The notes under the pieces were generated by a model that ran no database searches, had not been told where the DNA came from, and saw only the letters and a list, made by a program, of their open reading frames with translations. A DNA stretch of 52,511 nt from Pseudomonadota bacterium. Lineage in GTDB: Bacteria; Pseudomonadota; Gammaproteobacteria; Burkholderiales; Burkholderiaceae_C. Below are positions 8,280-17,209 of the stretch, in pieces. Both the position numbers and the translations under genes were made by a program. The stretch is from the NCBI GenBank assembly GCA_021847345.1, contig JAJZTW010000023.1:1-52511 (forward strand). Direction: 5' to 3'. How positions within the stretch are numbered: position 1 is the stretch's first letter; every line of letters starts with the position of its first letter.

Positions 8280-10002
8280 CGAAAATACCCTTCCTCCGCT
8301 CAGTTTTCCTACGCTGAACTACGGCGCCCAGGAAACGCCTCTTACCCTCACGCCCATGCTTTACATTGGTGGAGCGGGTGAGAATAAACGATTCGTGGGA
8401 AAACGCATTGCCAACGGTCAACTCGGCCCGATACAGAAGGACCGCTTACCACTCATCGAGAAATTCCACGAAGTTCTTTCAGGGAAGCTAGCCGGCGGCG
8501 GGAGCGAGCGGACATTACGAACAGAGGTTGATTGCCTCCGCCATTTTTACTCCTGGGCTGACGAGGCGGTCAGTCTAGTGACCAGCGGGACCGTAGAGTC
8601 CATATATTACCAGTGGTGCGACTCGCTAATACAGCGTATACGCGTTCGAAGGGATCTATCTCCGCGAGCCGCCTATCTTTACGCAGCCATCGTCGGAAAA
8701 CTCATCGATGTCGCACTAGGTCGACCGACTGCGATCATCAAGCGAACCAGAATCACAATGCCTGGGCGGCAACCAACTGCGCTCAGCCCGAATGCAGAAA
8801 AGCTCAGCTTGCATGACTCGATGCGCTTCGGGCAACTCTTGCAAGACATTTGTGATGGGTTACCAAGTGATATTGTCCTACATGGCCGCCTCCCCGTCCG
8901 CATAGCCTTGCGCGACGGGCGCTTTATTGAAGACTGGTCTCACTTCCCCAAGACAGTCGCAGCCGCTAACCGCGACCCAGCAGATCTAAATACAGCCCAA
9001 GCGCGATTCGCTGCAAAGCGGTCAGCCCAAAAGTTTGCGCACTGGGAAGGCGACGGGACATTGCGCACTCGCTACCCATTAGCCAATCTCCGCATCGAGG
9101 CCGAACTCTTGATGTTCATTGCACAAACGGGAATGAACTTCGCCCAGGCCTTTCAATTGCGCTTGCGGAACTTCGCATATTCCAGCTACTTGGACGGCTA
9201 TCAAGTAAAGGAGCGAAAAGGGCGAAGGGGTGGCGACGTACTTTTTGAGATATTTAGTGAGTACCGACCGCATTTCGAGAGATATCTCGACTGGCGACGC
9301 CGCATCTTTCCAGAAGTTGATCTTATATTTCCGCTCGTCCGCATTAGAGGCCGGGCCGAGAACAGGCCCCCTGATTTTCGACTTCGACGTATCTGCCAAG
9401 ATCTTGGTATTTCATTCGTTTCTCCTAGGTCGCTGCGGTCTGCAAGAGTGAATTGGTTGCTTCGTCAAACGGCCAACCCCGAGCTCACCGCCGATCTCGC
9501 CCAGCACAGCAAGCAGACTTTGCTAAACGTCTACGCACGGCCAAGTCAACAGCGCGCCATGGGTGAAATTATGAGATTTTGGTCGGCGAACGATCCAGGA
9601 TTATTTGAGCACGCATCCGTTGCACCGGGCCTTTGCAACGGGCGTGCACTACCGTCGCCGGAGATTCCAAGCGCAGCCTCAACTCCGGACTGTTCGCGGC
9701 CATCCGGGTGTTTGTGGTGCGAACACCACCGAGACATTGACTCTTTCGATTATATATGGGCGCTCGCAAGCTTCCGCCGCCTCAAGACTATTGAACTGGC
9801 ATTGTGGCATCCTCCTCGCAACTCGGATCTTAATCATCCGGCGAAGATTGCCATTGAGAAAATTACGGAAACGCTCGTCGCCTTTCAGCGCTCATCCCCC
9901 AAACGACAGGAATGGTACACCGAGGCGGCGATTCGAATTGAAGAGGGTTCTTTTCATCCCCAGTGGGATGCCTTAATTCACGGCGCGGAGACTCTGCTAT
10001 GA
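8272..10002 (+). CDS. Tyrosine recombinase-like protein, second of three (TnpB/RitB-like), catalytic arginine I missing
   Basis: This 576-residue protein has the tyrosine-recombinase fold. Box I reads AQTGMNFAQAFQL, where the usual TGxR arginine is Asn289. Box II reads VSPRSLRSARVN, with Arg386 at the usual His position and Arg389 kept. His412 (AQHSKQT) and Tyr421 (NVYARP) remain. A C-terminal cluster CSRPSGCLWCEHH (about 474-486) could bind zinc. The large size matches the long middle member of Tn554-like systems. Loss of the first Arg suggests it acts as a structural or strand-specific partner of its neighbours, but this is inferred. It is translationally coupled to both: an 8-bp overlap upstream and an ATGA overlap downstream. 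Confidence 0.82.
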   Translation: MLSENTLPPLSFPTLNYGAQETPLTLTPMLYIGGAGENKRFVGKRIANGQLGPIQKDRLPLIEKFHEVLSGKLAGGGSERTLRTEVDCLRHFYSWADEAVSLVTSGTVESIYYQWCDSLIQRIRVRRDLSPRAAYLYAAIVGKLIDVALGRPTAIIKRTRITMPGRQPTALSPNAEKLSLHDSMRFGQLLQDICDGLPSDIVLHGRLPVRIALRDGRFIEDWSHFPKTVAAANRDPADLNTAQARFAAKRSAQKFAHWEGDGTLRTRYPLANLRIEAELLMFIAQTGMNFAQAFQLRLRNFAYSSYLDGYQVKERKGRRGGDVLFEIFSEYRPHFERYLDWRRRIFPEVDLIFPLVRIRGRAENRPPDFRLRRICQDLGISFVSPRSLRSARVNWLLRQTANPELTADLAQHSKQTLLNVYARPSQQRAMGEIMRFWSANDPGLFEHASVAPGLCNGRALPSPEIPSAASTPDCSRPSGCLWCEHHRDIDSFDYIWALASFRRLKTIELALWHPPRNSDLNHPAKIAIEKITETLVAFQRSSPKRQEWYTEAAIRIEEGSFHPQWDALIHGAETLL

Positions 10003-12050
10003 CGGCGCTACATCTTGAGTTCGGGCTTTCGTCTGCTTTTTCATCAGTCGACCCCAGTCATAGATCTTACCGCCCACCGTCGTGGCCCCCGCCTCTTGAT
10101 TGGGTGATTAGCGAAGACGAAAACGGTAATGTCGTTTCACGTTGGGGTGACCCAATCTGGGACTTTTCATACTGGGCAAGGCGTCGAGCTCGCTTCCATT
10201 TTGAATCGGCGCACTCAGGAACAGGTAAATCGCCTTTAGATCGTGGCAATGCGGACCTCCTACGCATGATAATCACGTGGCGGCTCTGGGGACCACGACC
10301 ACTGAATTCCGTTAACTCCATACGCAGCCTCTTTCGGCGGATGCGCATCATCCTAGAGATTTGCAGCCTGAATGGAATTGATGGGCGCCGGCTATCGCAT
10401 TATCCAAAGTTGCTGGAGCAGGTTTCCAAGCGCATGGAGAAGAGCGCATACAGTGCAACGCTCGCCGAGCTACACAGGCTTCTTGACGCCAGAGAAGGGC
10501 TCGGCTTTGTTCTCCTAGACGCAGCTGGGATCGCAAGATTAGCCGCGGCGCAGCCGACGCATGTGACCCAGCAGGTCGCTTACATTCCACCGCGCATATG
10601 GGCTTATCAAGTTCAACGGCTGAGGCTTTGCCTTGAAGAGTACCTTGCGCATGCCGATAAATTTCGTGCGTGCTATAACTTTTGCCTTGACGCATACGCA
10701 CACAACTTTGGCTCACTAGAAAATGCCCTAGCGTTTTCGAGCAATAAGTTTAACAATCGACAGCCATTTCAAAGGCCACGCAGCGCAAGGCACGGGAGCA
10801 TTAACGGCTGCCAATACTTTGGTGAATTTGAGAATACAGCCGAGCGATTTGGAATCGGCGAGCTTCTTCGGCGCTGGGTGCGTCAAAGGGAAGACGGCCT
10901 TGATGTGCGCCAGCTATCTGGGTATCTCAGCCTAGTTCAGTACGCTGGTATTGCCTACATTGCGAACTTCACGCTACAAAGAATCAATGAGGTCAGCTTG
11001 TTGCGCGCAGACTGCTTGGTGTGGGAGAGCGACCCTTCTTATGGTCAAATAGCGATCGTTCGCGGCGAGACTAGCAAAACGGTTGTTGATTCGGACGCAC
11101 GTTGGCTCGCGAGTCCAAGCATCAAAGTGGCAGTGGATGCGATGACGTCGGTAACATTCTTGCGAATGAGGTGTGTCACAGCCAATCCATTGGTTTCACC
11201 ATCCCCCGCCGATCAAAGCAATCCCTTTCTTTTCGATAGAGTGGCTGAACCATGGACAAGCGGATTGCGTCTGCCCTACTCAATCCGACGCAATCCACGA
11301 TCATACGCCTTGGTTTATAGCGACTTTCCCAAGCTGTTCGACCTATCACAAGTGGCGATACGGGAGGATGATCTCGATATCGCTACGCGGGTAACGCCGA
11401 ATCTGCAAGCCAGGAAGGGCCTTTCGATCGGCAAACCTTGGCCGTGGTCTTGGCACCAGCTTCGCAGGACTGGCGCGGTGAACATGTTCGCCTCTGGTCT
11501 TGTCTCCGACTCGACGGTTCAATTTCAGTTGAAGCATTCCTCTCAATTAATGTCGATTTACTACGGGCACGGCCACGGCAACTTGAGGCTCAATAAGGAA
11601 GTTGAGTCACTGGTGATACAGTCGATGTATGAGTCGATGGCGCGGGAGATTCAAAGGGCCGGCGGAGATAATTTTATATCCCCCCACGGCCAAGAGCGAA
11701 AGGACGACATTGTGCGCAACCTTTTATCGGAGCGAAATGTAAGTGCCTTGGCTTCAGCAGCGAAGAAGGGGGAGGTGTTTTTCAGGGAGATACGTCTCGG
11801 CGCTTGCACAAAAAGAGGGGTCTGCGATTACGGAGGCATTGAATCCGTCGCACGGTGCGCTGGGGGAGACGGGCGAGCGCCCTGTGCGGACGTCCTCTAC
11901 GGTAAAGATCGAAGGCTCTCCGCGGAGCGCGAGCTGTCAAAGGTCGAAAGAGAGTTAGAGGAAAGCCCAGACGAGGCCCCTCGTCGCAAGGCGCTGGAAG
12001 CTGAGAAGAAAGGCCTGGAGAATTATTTAGATGCAATTAAACCCGCATAG
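9999..12050 (+). CDS. Tyrosine recombinase, third of three
   Basis: This is a 683-residue recombinase. Catalytic residues are visible: Arg328 (FTLQRINEV), Lys360 (ETSKTVV), His486 and Arg489 (SWHQLRRTG), His513 (LKHSSQ) and Tyr521/522 (MSIYYGHG). After the catalytic domain come a Cys-rich segment (ACTKRGVCDYGG, later CAGGDGRAPC) that may bind metal, and a charged coiled coil near the C-terminus (KVERELEESPDE). ATG 9999 overlaps the previous stop as ATGA, so this start was chosen over 9963. The 20-bp overlap with the next gene continues the tight packing. The larger size and the Cys-rich tail set it apart from typical phage integrases. Confidence 0.87.
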   Translation: MTALHLEFGLSSAFSSVDPSHRSYRPPSWPPPLDWVISEDENGNVVSRWGDPIWDFSYWARRRARFHFESAHSGTGKSPLDRGNADLLRMIITWRLWGPRPLNSVNSIRSLFRRMRIILEICSLNGIDGRRLSHYPKLLEQVSKRMEKSAYSATLAELHRLLDAREGLGFVLLDAAGIARLAAAQPTHVTQQVAYIPPRIWAYQVQRLRLCLEEYLAHADKFRACYNFCLDAYAHNFGSLENALAFSSNKFNNRQPFQRPRSARHGSINGCQYFGEFENTAERFGIGELLRRWVRQREDGLDVRQLSGYLSLVQYAGIAYIANFTLQRINEVSLLRADCLVWESDPSYGQIAIVRGETSKTVVDSDARWLASPSIKVAVDAMTSVTFLRMRCVTANPLVSPSPADQSNPFLFDRVAEPWTSGLRLPYSIRRNPRSYALVYSDFPKLFDLSQVAIREDDLDIATRVTPNLQARKGLSIGKPWPWSWHQLRRTGAVNMFASGLVSDSTVQFQLKHSSQLMSIYYGHGHGNLRLNKEVESLVIQSMYESMAREIQRAGGDNFISPHGQERKDDIVRNLLSERNVSALASAAKKGEVFFREIRLGACTKRGVCDYGGIESVARCAGGDGRAPCADVLYGKDRRLSAERELSKVERELEESPDEAPRRKALEAEKKGLENYLDAIKPA

Positions 12051-12465
12051 TGCACACTCAGCAGAGGACAATTTCCGGCTGGCTTTCCTGCGCCTGCAAT
12101 CAGGCAAGCCAACTCGGCTTCCGGTAGGCACCAAGGTTTCCCAGAATAATGTTGCGCGAGAAGCTGGGTGCGATCCTAGTGCGCTACGTAAGTCACGGTT
12201 TCCGTCGCTCGTAAGGGAAATCAAGGCCTATGTAGAAATTCATGAGTCTGCGCAGCCATCAAAACGCAAGGAATTGCGGAAGGCGAGAGATGAGCGCGCG
12301 GAGCATCACGCTCGTCTGGCCGAGATTGCGCGCCAAAGAGATTTGGCTCAGTCCAAGCTTCTAAGCGCTCAGCGGCGCATTGTGGAGCTTTGTGCTGAAG
12401 TTCGGACTCTCCGGGTCAAGCTTGACGAACTGCTGCCCCAGCCAACGCGTATCAGGCGCGAGTGA
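12031..12465 (+). CDS. Small coiled-coil accessory protein of the recombinase module (TnpC-like)
   Basis: This 144-residue basic protein has an N-terminal helix-turn-helix-like stretch (KVSQNNVAREAGCDPSALRK, about residues 36-55) that may read DNA. A long charged coiled coil follows, from about residue 75 to 135 (HARLAEIARQRDLAQ, then IVELCAEVRTLRVK). It overlaps the third recombinase by 20 bp. Its place and length resemble TnpC, the small third protein of Tn554 that aids directionality, and the small fourth gene of other multi-recombinase islands. Homology to TnpC is not proven by sequence here; the assignment rests on position, size and architecture. Confidence 0.65.
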   Translation: MQLNPHSAHSAEDNFRLAFLRLQSGKPTRLPVGTKVSQNNVAREAGCDPSALRKSRFPSLVREIKAYVEIHESAQPSKRKELRKARDERAEHHARLAEIARQRDLAQSKLLSAQRRIVELCAEVRTLRVKLDELLPQPTRIRRE

Positions 12466-12901
12466 GTGTCCACCCGTTGATCCAGCCCCAAGCAAACGGG
12501 CTCCTCGTCGCGTTGGCTTCAGTTGTGTCACATTGATAGGATCGAGTCGGCTCTGGCAATCGGGAGCCCTGGCTTGCGGGGCTGCGCCTACGGTGTTCAT
12601 CAACCCGAATGCTCTGGGCGTAGATTTGGCTAGGATGCGCGTACCGTCTGGTTTCCCTCGATGGGCGCGGTGGCGGTACTCTTTCGAACGGCAACCGGGC
12701 CTTCCTGTGGCTCATTGGCAATCGGCGGCCGACGTCGTTGAGCTAGTTGGCTGTGCTCACGAGGACCGAGTGCTGAACGTTTCGCGTACTTTGCGCACGG
12801 CTTAGAACTTCGGATTGGTGTTGGTGAAGATGACCGTGCGGGAGATCGAACCCACCGCACTGTCGAGAAGCTTCAAGGTCTTCAGCGACTGAAGGACGAC
12901 G
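12466..12901. other. Gene-free spacer between recombinase module and restriction operon
   Basis: These 436 bp hold no convincing gene. The plus-strand frame from 12380 to 12805 has poor coding character. A minus-strand stretch ending near 12802 reads like the C-terminal 30 residues of a lost gene (KLLDSAVGSISRTVIF), possibly a remnant. GC rises toward 12.9 kb. The right end of the recombinase element and the promoter of the restriction operon probably both lie here. I found no copy of the 6945-6980 inverted repeat. Confidence 0.45.
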
Positions 12902-15319
12902 ATGAAGGGGCAGGCATTTCGCAATGGCGTGACCACCGAAGCGGACACCTGCCGCGAGTTGGTTACGCCCAAACTGGTCGAGGCGGGTTGGCACGAGGAG
13001 CCGCACGCTATCGGCGAACAACGCAGCTTCACCAACGGGCGCATCATCGTCGTAGGTGGCAAGGTACGTCGCGGCAAGCAAAAGCGCGCAGACTATCTGC
13101 TGTACTACCGACGGGACTTTCCCCTTGCCGTCGTCGAAGCCAAGGAGGTTGGGCTGCCCGCCGAAAACGGCGTGCAGCAAGCGCGCCAATACGCGGAAAT
13201 CCTGGGGCTTAAGTTCGCATACGCGACCAACGGCCACCGCATCATCGAGATTGACTACACCGCTGGCACCGAGCGCGAAGTCCCTCGCTACGCCACGCCT
13301 GATGAACTATTTGCCCGCCTGATCACAGCGGCGCATCTCAACCAGGAAGCTACCTCACACCTGCTGGAACCGTTCAATCTGGTGTCAGGCAAGGTGCCGC
13401 GCTACTACCAGCAAATCGCCATTCAACGCGTGATCGAAGCGATCCTGCTTGGCCAGAGGCGCATCCTCGCCACACTGGCCACGGGCACCGGGAAGACTTG
13501 TGTCGCATTCCAGATCTGCTGGAAGCTGTGGAGCAGCCGCTGGAACCGCACTGGCGAATACCGTCGACCGAAGATCCTGTTTCTCGCGGACCGCAACATC
13601 CTGGTCGATGATCCGATGGCCAAGATGTTCGCGCCTTTCGGTGATGCCCGTCACAAGATTGCTGGCGGCGATGTCAGCCAGAGCCGTGACATGTACTTTG
13701 GCATCTATCAGGCGTTGAGCACTGCCAGCAACGATGTTTTCCGTCAGTACAGACCTGATTTCTTCGACCTGATCATCATCGACGAGTGTCACCGCGGCTC
13801 GAGTAGCGACGAGAGCGCGTGGCGCGCCGTGTTGGACTATTTCGCTCCGGCCGTGCAGTTCGGCATGACGGCAACCCCACTCCGCGAGGAATCGCGCGAC
13901 AGCTACGAGTACTTCGGCAACCCGGTCTACACCTACAGCCTGCGTCAAGGCATTGAGGACGGCTTTCTTGCACCGTACCGCGTGCATCGGGTGATCACCA
14001 CCGTTGATGCAGCAGGCTGGCGGCCGAGCAAGGACGAACTGGACCGATATGGACGCGAAGTGCCTGACGACGAATACCAGACCAAGGATTTTGAGCGTGT
14101 CGTAGCCCTGCGCGCCCGCACACGGGTGATGGCGCGGCACTTGACCGACTTCCTGAAAGGCACCGATCGCTTCGCCAAGACGCTTGTGTTCTGCGTCGAC
14201 CAGGAACACGCCGCGGAGATGCGGCAGGAACTGGTCAGCCTCAATAGCGATCTGGTTAAGCAGTACCCGGACTACGTGTGCCGCGTCACCGCCGACGAAG
14301 GCGCCATCGGCCTGACCCATCTTGCGCACTTCCAGGATGTCGACAAGCCGGCGCCCGTCATCCTTACAACCTCTCAGCTACTGACCACCGGCGTCGATGC
14401 GGAGATGGTCAAGAACGTAGTGCTGGCCCGCGTCGTCGGCTCGCGCGCCGAGTTCAAGCAGATCGTCGGGCGCGGCACACGGCTGAAGGTCGACTACGGC
14501 AAGGAGTACTTCAACATCATCGACTTCACCGGCACGGCAACCCACCACTTTGCCGATTCGGAATTCGATGGCGAGCCAGCTCTGATCGAGGAAGTGACCG
14601 TTAACGAGGCGGGCGAACAGGTCAGCGTCACGGCAACCTCTCCTGAAACGCCACCCGAAACCTTCCCTGTGGAGTACGAAGTTGCCGAAGAACAGATCGG
14701 CACGGATGTAGGCGGTGTGCTCATCAACGAACCGCGGCCCGAGCCGCGCAAGTTCTACATCGACGGTGGCGAAGTCGAAGTCATCGGCCACCTGGTGTAC
14801 GACCTGGACACCGACGGCAAGAAGCTGCAGGTGGTGAAGTACACCGAGTACTCCGGCCGCGCCGTGCGCACCCTGTACCCCACCCGCGAGGCCCTGCAAT
14901 CGGCCTGGGCCGATCCCGATACGCGCAACGAGGTGCTGCGCGAACTCACTGAGCGCGGGATCAGCTTCGAAGAACTGGCCGCCAGCAGCGAGCAACCCGA
15001 TGCCGACCCCTTCGATTTGCTGTGCCATCTGGCCTGGAACGCACCACTGCTGACACGCCGTCAGCGCGCGGAACGCGCCCGTCGCCGGGCGCAGGGCCTT
15101 TTCGACCAGTACAGTGACACCGCGCGTGAAATCCTTTCTCTGCTGCTCGATCGCTATGTCGAGCGCGGCATCCTCCAGTTCAGGGCGTTGTCCGAGCTGA
15201 TGAAGGTCCAGCCCTTCGATCGCTACGGCAGCCCCGCCGAGATCGCGACCCGCCATTTCGGTGGTGTGCGAGGTATGAAGGACGCCGTCTCCCGCCTGCA
15301 GAGCGCGCTCTACCAGTAA
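12902..15319 (+). CDS. hsdR: Type I restriction enzyme R subunit (HsdR)
   Basis: This 805-residue motor and nuclease subunit cleaves DNA after translocation by the HsdRMS complex. The N-terminal HSDR_N domain carries a PD-(D/E)XK site: RADYLLYYRR, then LAVVEAKEVG (Asp and Glu-x-Lys). The SF2 helicase core shows Walker A LATGTGKTCVAF, motif II IIIDECHRGSS, motif III FGMTATPLRE and motif VI QIVGRGTRLK. The C-terminal region resembles the EcoEI-type R domain (QRAERARRRAQGLFDQYS). The length is normal for this shorter HsdR class, although EcoKI HsdR is longer. It is the first gene of the defence operon, followed 27 bp later by hsdM. A weak AAGGA lies just before ATG 12902. Confidence 0.95.
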   Translation: MKGQAFRNGVTTEADTCRELVTPKLVEAGWHEEPHAIGEQRSFTNGRIIVVGGKVRRGKQKRADYLLYYRRDFPLAVVEAKEVGLPAENGVQQARQYAEILGLKFAYATNGHRIIEIDYTAGTEREVPRYATPDELFARLITAAHLNQEATSHLLEPFNLVSGKVPRYYQQIAIQRVIEAILLGQRRILATLATGTGKTCVAFQICWKLWSSRWNRTGEYRRPKILFLADRNILVDDPMAKMFAPFGDARHKIAGGDVSQSRDMYFGIYQALSTASNDVFRQYRPDFFDLIIIDECHRGSSSDESAWRAVLDYFAPAVQFGMTATPLREESRDSYEYFGNPVYTYSLRQGIEDGFLAPYRVHRVITTVDAAGWRPSKDELDRYGREVPDDEYQTKDFERVVALRARTRVMARHLTDFLKGTDRFAKTLVFCVDQEHAAEMRQELVSLNSDLVKQYPDYVCRVTADEGAIGLTHLAHFQDVDKPAPVILTTSQLLTTGVDAEMVKNVVLARVVGSRAEFKQIVGRGTRLKVDYGKEYFNIIDFTGTATHHFADSEFDGEPALIEEVTVNEAGEQVSVTATSPETPPETFPVEYEVAEEQIGTDVGGVLINEPRPEPRKFYIDGGEVEVIGHLVYDLDTDGKKLQVVKYTEYSGRAVRTLYPTREALQSAWADPDTRNEVLRELTERGISFEELAASSEQPDADPFDLLCHLAWNAPLLTRRQRAERARRRAQGLFDQYSDTAREILSLLLDRYVERGILQFRALSELMKVQPFDRYGSPAEIATRHFGGVRGMKDAVSRLQSALYQ

Positions 15320-15346
15320 CCACCAGACACACAAAAACCCGAATCG

Positions 15347-17209
15347 ATGCCTAGTTCCAATCGTTCAGCGGCTATAGCGACCAACGGCGACGCCCCCGTC
15401 GAAGGGAAGCCCCGCTCCGCGCGCAAGGCCAAGGCGCCAATCACCACCCGCGAGAACCTGTCGGCACTCATCGGCACCGCTCGCCAGATCCTGCGCAAAG
15501 ACAAGGGGCTCAACGGCGACGTGGATCGCCTGCCGCTGCTCACATGGATGATGTTCCTCAAGTTCCTTGATGACCTCGAAGCCGTCCACGAGCAGGAGGC
15601 GGAACTCGACGGCAAGCGCTACCAGCCCATCATCGAGGCCCCCTACCGCTGGCGCGACTGGGGCGCGCGCGAAGATGGCCTGACCGGCGACGAGTTGCTG
15701 TCGTTCATCAACCAGGACGAGACCCACCGCGCCGATGGCTCGCGCGGCGCAGGCTTATTTGCCTACCTACGCGGCCTGGCCGGCAGCGGCGAGAAGGGCA
15801 GCCAGCGCGAAGTCATCGCCAACGTGTTCAGGGGCGTGCAGAACCGCATGGTCAGCGGCTACCTGCTGCGCGACATCGTCAACAAGATCAACGGCATCCA
15901 CTTCAGCAGCAGCGAGGAGATCCACACCCTCTCGCACCTGTATGAATCGATGCTGCGCGAGATGCGCGATGCCGCAGGCGATGCCGGCGAGTTCTACACC
16001 CCGCGCCCGGTAGTGCGTTTCATGGTGCAGGTGACCGATCCGCGCCTGGGCGAGTCGGTGCTCGACCCCGCCTGCGGCACCGGCGGATTCCTGGTCGAGG
16101 CCTACGACCACCTCGCCCCGCAAGTGACCACGCCCGAGCAGCGCCGCACCCTGCAGCGCGACAGCCTCTACGGTCAGGAAGCGAAGCCGCTGCCCTACAT
16201 GCTGGCGCAGATGAACCTGCTTCTGCACGGCCTGGAAGCCCCGCAGATCGCCTACGGCAACACGCTGGACCGCCGCATCAACGAGATCGGCCACAGCGAA
16301 CGCGTGGACGTGATCCTCACCAACCCGCCCTTCGGCGGCGAGGAGGAGGTCGGAATTAAGGCCAACTTCCCGCCCAACATGCAGACGGCGGAAACGGCGC
16401 TGCTTTTCCTGCAGTACATCATGCGCAAGCTGCGCGTGGCGGGCGCGCCGGTTCCCGGCGGCAAACCCGCCACGCGTGGCGGCCGTGCAGCCGTGGTCGT
16501 GCCCAACGGCACCTTGTTCGGCGATGGCATCAGCGCCGTCATCAAGGAGGAACTGCTTAAGGAGTTCCGCCTGCACACCGTCGTCCGCCTGCCCCAGGGC
16601 GTGTTCGCGCCCTACACCGACATCCCGGCCAACCTTCTGTTCTTCGAGCGCGGTGGCCCGACTGACACCATCTGGTACTACGACCTTCCCTTGCCCGAAG
16701 GGCGCAAGAAGTACAGCAAGACCGCGCCGCTGCAGTTCGAGGAGTTCGCACCAGCCCTGGCCTGGTGGAGTGCCCGCGAGGAAGGTCCGCAAGCCTGGAA
16801 GGTGGACTTCGCCGCCAAGCGCGCTGCTGCCGTGGAGGCCGCCACGCCACACTGGCAACGCGCCGACGCCGAGCGCAACGCGGCGATCGTCTTGGGCAGG
16901 CCGGTCCGCGAGCTGGAACAAGCCGCCCAGATCGCGGCAAACGCCGACAAGGCAGCGCTGCATGACAAACTGCGCACGCTGAAGGCCGAGCAGCAGGCTC
17001 ACGAGCAGATCGCCAAGGCAGCCCAGGCCGAAGGCGATGCCCTGTACTGGCCCATCTACAACCTGGACCTCAAAAACCCCCACGTCCGCGCAGGCCTGGA
17101 GCACGCGGACCCGAAGGACCTGATCGCGTCGATGCGCAGCCACGAGGCCGAGGTGATGAGGCTGCTGGGTGAGATCGAGGCGCTGGTCGGTGCGGTAGGC
17201 GAAGTATGA
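15347..17209 (+). CDS. hsdM: Type I restriction-modification DNA methyltransferase subunit (HsdM)
   Basis: This 620-residue N6-adenine methyltransferase subunit protects host sites and is part of the restriction complex. Residues about 32-170 form the HsdM_N helical domain (RENLSALIGTARQILRKD). The catalytic domain has AdoMet motif I LDPACGTGGFLVEAY and catalytic motif IV LTNPPFGGEEE (NPPF). Before motif I is the typical GEFYTPRPVVRFMV. The C-terminal third is helical and contacts HsdS. Its stop overlaps the hsdS start as ATGA, which indicates translational coupling. The basic Ser/Ala-rich first 28 residues are a low-complexity extension, so a later start is possible, but no better start is visible. 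Confidence 0.96.
   Translation: MPSSNRSAAIATNGDAPVEGKPRSARKAKAPITTRENLSALIGTARQILRKDKGLNGDVDRLPLLTWMMFLKFLDDLEAVHEQEAELDGKRYQPIIEAPYRWRDWGAREDGLTGDELLSFINQDETHRADGSRGAGLFAYLRGLAGSGEKGSQREVIANVFRGVQNRMVSGYLLRDIVNKINGIHFSSSEEIHTLSHLYESMLREMRDAAGDAGEFYTPRPVVRFMVQVTDPRLGESVLDPACGTGGFLVEAYDHLAPQVTTPEQRRTLQRDSLYGQEAKPLPYMLAQMNLLLHGLEAPQIAYGNTLDRRINEIGHSERVDVILTNPPFGGEEEVGIKANFPPNMQTAETALLFLQYIMRKLRVAGAPVPGGKPATRGGRAAVVVPNGTLFGDGISAVIKEELLKEFRLHTVVRLPQGVFAPYTDIPANLLFFERGGPTDTIWYYDLPLPEGRKKYSKTAPLQFEEFAPALAWWSAREEGPQAWKVDFAAKRAAAVEAATPHWQRADAERNAAIVLGRPVRELEQAAQIAANADKAALHDKLRTLKAEQQAHEQIAKAAQAEGDALYWPIYNLDLKNPHVRAGLEHADPKDLIASMRSHEAEVMRLLGEIEALVGAVGEV

Noticed and set aside
7017..12050. The recombinase trio as the integron integrase for the attC cassette
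   Set aside because: None of the three proteins shows the extra IntI-specific helix region, and their sizes and order are those of a different type of element, so the attC is treated as orphan.
12802..12905. Minus-strand peptide ending KLLDSAVGSISRTVIF and a few more residues
   Set aside because: It looks protein-like but is only about 30 residues before entering the hsdR antisense region. It is too short to call a gene; mentioned as a possible remnant in the spacer entry.
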